DNA of 36,477 bases, from the NCBI GenBank assembly GCA_947426355.1, contig CANEDU010000006.1:1-36477 (forward strand). Reading direction: 5' to 3'. The translations under genes and the position numbers were made by a program. The notes beneath the pieces were generated by a model that had not been told where the DNA came from, did not search any database, and saw only the letters and a program-made list of their open reading frames with translations. The number at the start of each line of letters is the position of its first letter. Position 1 is the first letter of the stretch. Below are positions 34,666 through 36,477 of the stretch, piece after piece. The DNA is from an uncultured Adlercreutzia sp. Its GTDB lineage: Bacteria; Actinomycetota; Coriobacteriia; Coriobacteriales; Eggerthellaceae.

Positions 34666-35265
34666 CTATTCTGCGACGAAGGTGTCGCGGTCGGGAGCGA
34701 AGGACTGCATGGCCTCGATGGTGCGGGCAAAGAGCTCGTCCAGCTCCCAGCCGAGCATCTCGGCGCCCGAGGCGATGACCTCGCGGCTCACGCCGGCGGC
34801 GAAGCGCTTGTCCTTGTACTTCTTCTTGAGCGACTTCACGTTGAAGTCCATGACGCTCTTGCTCGGACGCATGACGATGGCCGCGCCGATAAGCCCCGTC
34901 AGCTCCTCGGTGGCGAACAGGATCTTCTCCATCTGAAGCTCGGGCTTGGGCAGCTCGGGGTTGAAGTCGGAGGTGTGCGACTGGATGGCGCGGATGAGCT
35001 CGGGCGTGCCGTCGGCCGCCTCGATGAGCGGCGCGGCGTAGATGGTGTGCAGCTCCGGCTCGTCGTCGTGCTCTTCCCAGTCCAGATCGTGCAATAGGCC
35101 CACGATGCCCCAGAACTCCTCGTTTTCCGGGTCGTACTCGCGGGCGAAGTAGCGCATGGTCTGCTCCACCGTCTCGCCGTGCTCCAGGTGGAAGGGGTCC
35201 TTGTTGTGGGCGGCGAGCAGCTCGTAGGCCTCCTCGCGCGTCATGCCGGCGGAAAGCGCTGTCAT
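34666..35265 (-). CDS. HD-domain metal-dependent hydrolase
   Basis: 199 residues of the HD superfamily: H29 in HLEHGETVEQTMRYFAREYD, the HD pair H59-D60 in VGLLHDLDWEEH, and H97 in RAIQSHTSDF, as expected for a metal-dependent phosphohydrolase. The exact substrate is unknown. The ATG at 35265 is chosen because GAGGAG lies 6 nt before it; an ATG two codons upstream sits too close. The open frame continues far upstream into intergenic and neighbouring sequence, which is not coding. It has its own gap (35266-35726) from the heavy-metal exporter upstream on the same strand. Confidence 0.85.
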   Translation of the reverse strand: MTALSAGMTREEAYELLAAHNKDPFHLEHGETVEQTMRYFAREYDPENEEFWGIVGLLHDLDWEEHDDEPELHTIYAAPLIEAADGTPELIRAIQSHTSDFNPELPKPELQMEKILFATEELTGLIGAAIVMRPSKSVMDFNVKSLKKKYKDKRFAAGVSREVIASGAEMLGWELDELFARTIEAMQSFAPDRDTFVAE

Positions 35266-35726
35266 GAACATCTCCTCTCGTCTCTTGTTTTCGCTTGAAG
35301 CCACTATAGCGGTAATTTCCCGCGGCGCGCTAGGGGCATGCTCCAAAACAAAAGCAATCCTGTTGGGTCTCCGAACAAACTTTTGCCCCAAATTTGCGAA
35401 AAAAGCGGGATTGTTAGACATTGGCGGCGAGACAGCGCGGTCATGGGCTTTCCTGAAATTCGATGCTCTCAGAATACACTGGCCTGAACTGGCATTTTGC
35501 ACAGCCAAGATAACGACGCAAAAGAGGCGGCCCACATCCTCGCTGCCGAGATGTCTAACAATCCCGCTTTTTTCGCAAATTACAGAGGAAAACGGCACCT
35601 TCGGCCAAGCAGCGCGGGGAAGGAACGACAGGAGCGCCGCCGGACCAAGAAGCGCGGCGCCAGACCGCTTTTTGTACTGACAGACGCCTAGCAAACGTGG
35701 CATCCGCGCAGAAAAGACTGCCGAGC
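35266..35726. other. 461-bp intergenic region with a large inverted repeat
   Basis: No gene supported. It contains the 31-bp perfect inverted repeat (35391-35421 with 35551-35581). AT-rich stretches near 35341-35410 contrast with the GC-rich surroundings. A minus-strand TATAGT near 35317 is a weak -10 candidate for the HD gene. Towards 35640-35690 there is GC-rich sequence ending in a T run that could form a weak stop. Confidence 0.6.
35391..35581. repeat. 191-bp element with perfect 31-bp inverted ends
   Basis: Arm 35391-35421 and arm 35551-35581 are exact reverse complements over 31 bp, separated by 129 bp. Similarity continues inwards (GGCGGCGAG against GGCAGCGAG) and weakly outwards (CCGAA and TTTT runs). 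There is no open frame of note inside and no transposase. It differs in sequence from the 27-nt family at 8.6 and 12.8 kb. Confidence 0.85.
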
Positions 35727-36477
35727 CTAGAACACCACGCCAAGCCCGTTGCAGATGAGACCCCAGAACACGCCCATGGCGTACAGCACGGCGATGATGG
35801 CCACGTTCTGCCTCCAGTGGCGGTTGGCGCGCACGAGCACGAGCAGGCCCACGCCGGCGCTCACAAGCAGGCCCGCGAGCATGGCTCCGGCACCGAGCAC
35901 CCCCTCCACATACAGCTGGGCGATAACCACGCTGGCGGCGCAGTTTGGGATAAGGCCCACGAGCGCCGTGGCGAACACGGAGAAGCTCGGGTTCTCGCCG
36001 AGGAACTGGGCGAGCGCGTCCTCCCCCACCGTTTCCAGCACCACGTTCAGCGCGATGGTAATGAGGAAGATGAACAGCGTCACCTGCACGGTGTGCTTCG
36101 TGGCGCTCTTCAGAATGCTCTTCCACCCATGGCCATGGCTGTGGGTGTGCTCCACATCGTCGTGGTGCTCGTAGGCGCGCTCGGGAGCTTGCTCGCAGGC
36201 ATGGCAGTCGTGGTTGCAGCCGCACTGGTCCTGTTCGCATAGCTCGTGGATGCGCAGGCATTCCTTGTCGCGGCGCGCGAGGCGCAGCACCGCATCCACG
36301 ATGAACCCCATGACCATGCCGATGACCACCTTCGCGCCCATGATGGACAGGATGGTGTTGCCTGGCACAGCCTCGGCCAGAAAAATCGGCAGCATCTCGT
36401 CGGAGGTAGAAAGAAATACGGCGAAGAGCGTGCCCAGCGTGATGACGCGGCCGGCATACAGCGTGGCCGCAGCGGCC
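35727..36477 (-). CDS. Putative 10-TM heavy-metal exporter (ArsP_2-like), 5' end outside the window
   Basis: C-terminal part (about 250 residues) of a polytopic membrane protein. The visible sequence has ITLGTLFAVFLSTSDEMLPI, then VPGNTILSIMGAKVVIGMVM, then a cytoplasmic or external loop rich in Cys and His (CEQDQCGCNHDCHACEQ, then HHDDVEHTHSHGHGW), followed by helices with GLIPNCAASVVIAQLYVEGV and the end NVAIIAVLYAMGVFWGLICN. This matches my memory of the PF11449 group (10-TM heavy-metal exporters, also annotated as putative manganese or arsenic efflux). The loop suggests binding of a soft or borderline metal. The start lies beyond 36477. Confidence 0.75.
   Translation of the reverse strand, partial: AAAATLYAGRVITLGTLFAVFLSTSDEMLPIFLAEAVPGNTILSIMGAKVVIGMVMGFIVDAVLRLARRDKECLRIHELCEQDQCGCNHDCHACEQAPERAYEHHDDVEHTHSHGHGWKSILKSATKHTVQVTLFIFLITIALNVVLETVGEDALAQFLGENPSFSVFATALVGLIPNCAASVVIAQLYVEGVLGAGAMLAGLLVSAGVGLLVLVRANRHWRQNVAIIAVLYAMGVFWGLICNGLGVVF

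Noticed and set aside
35266-36261. Upstream continuation of the HD-domain frame through the intergenic repeat and antisense-phase exporter
   Set aside because: The part upstream of 35265 has no homology, crosses an inverted repeat and overlaps the exporter gene in another frame; the HD gene has a proper ribosome site at 35265.

Overview
The window looks like chromosomal DNA of a high-GC actinobacterium of class Coriobacteriia, most likely family Eggerthellaceae (an Eggerthella or Adlercreutzia relative). Three things suggest this: strong GC bias in third codon positions; a LuxR-type regulator fused to a 12-helix membrane domain, divergent from a Tat-exported FAD reductase, which is a signature arrangement of that family; and an alpha-operon order infA-rpmJ-rpsM-rpsK-rpsD-rpoA-rplQ without adk or map in front. 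The assignment is inference from gene content. No phage, transposase, integrase or CRISPR array was seen. The first ~57 bases are almost pure C and are probably unreliable sequence at a contig edge.

Layout. 1-5.1 kb (minus): 3'-truncated ABC-F ATPase, a 14-helix drug efflux permease, then the glmU-prs-pth group (UDP-GlcNAc synthesis, PRPP synthesis, peptidyl-tRNA recycling). 5.1-8.8 kb: a copper resistance unit (copA plus a CsoR repressor) with a textbook operator between the -35 and -10 boxes and a 23-bp tandem repeat in the leader. 8.9-11.6 kb: acpP and a long ribosome hibernation factor gene (minus), divergent from nhaA. 11.8-15.5 kb: a putative nuclease with an AbiEi-like part, folC, and a CorA-type metal channel. 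15.5-19.4 kb (minus): uracil-DNA glycosylase, alanine racemase, and two molybdopterin cofactor genes (moeA, mogA/moaB). 19.5-23.8 kb: a TIGR00300 (LOR/SDH, archaeal ornithine cyclodeaminase-like) gene, enolase, a DMT permease that is probably translated from a leaderless mRNA, and an orphan EcfT. 24-28.2 kb (minus): a small acidic protein and the ribosomal alpha operon. 28.4-30.9 kb (minus): a glutamate-cysteine ligase, tRNA-Gln, tRNA-Lys and a universal stress protein. 31-34.6 kb: the divergent LuxR/flavoprotein reductase pair. 34.6-36.5 kb (minus): an HD-domain protein and a truncated 10-TM heavy-metal exporter.

The most informative accessory signals are: the LuxR-reductase pair, whose reductase lacks the fumarate-reductase substrate signatures; two intergenic elements bounded by inverted copies of one 27-nt motif, one of which supplies the end of folC; a perfect 31-bp inverted repeat with a 129-bp spacer at 35.4-35.6 kb; the tandem repeat in the csoR-copA leader; and the AbiEi-like/nuclease protein. 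Most of the remaining genes are housekeeping genes in ordinary arrangements.
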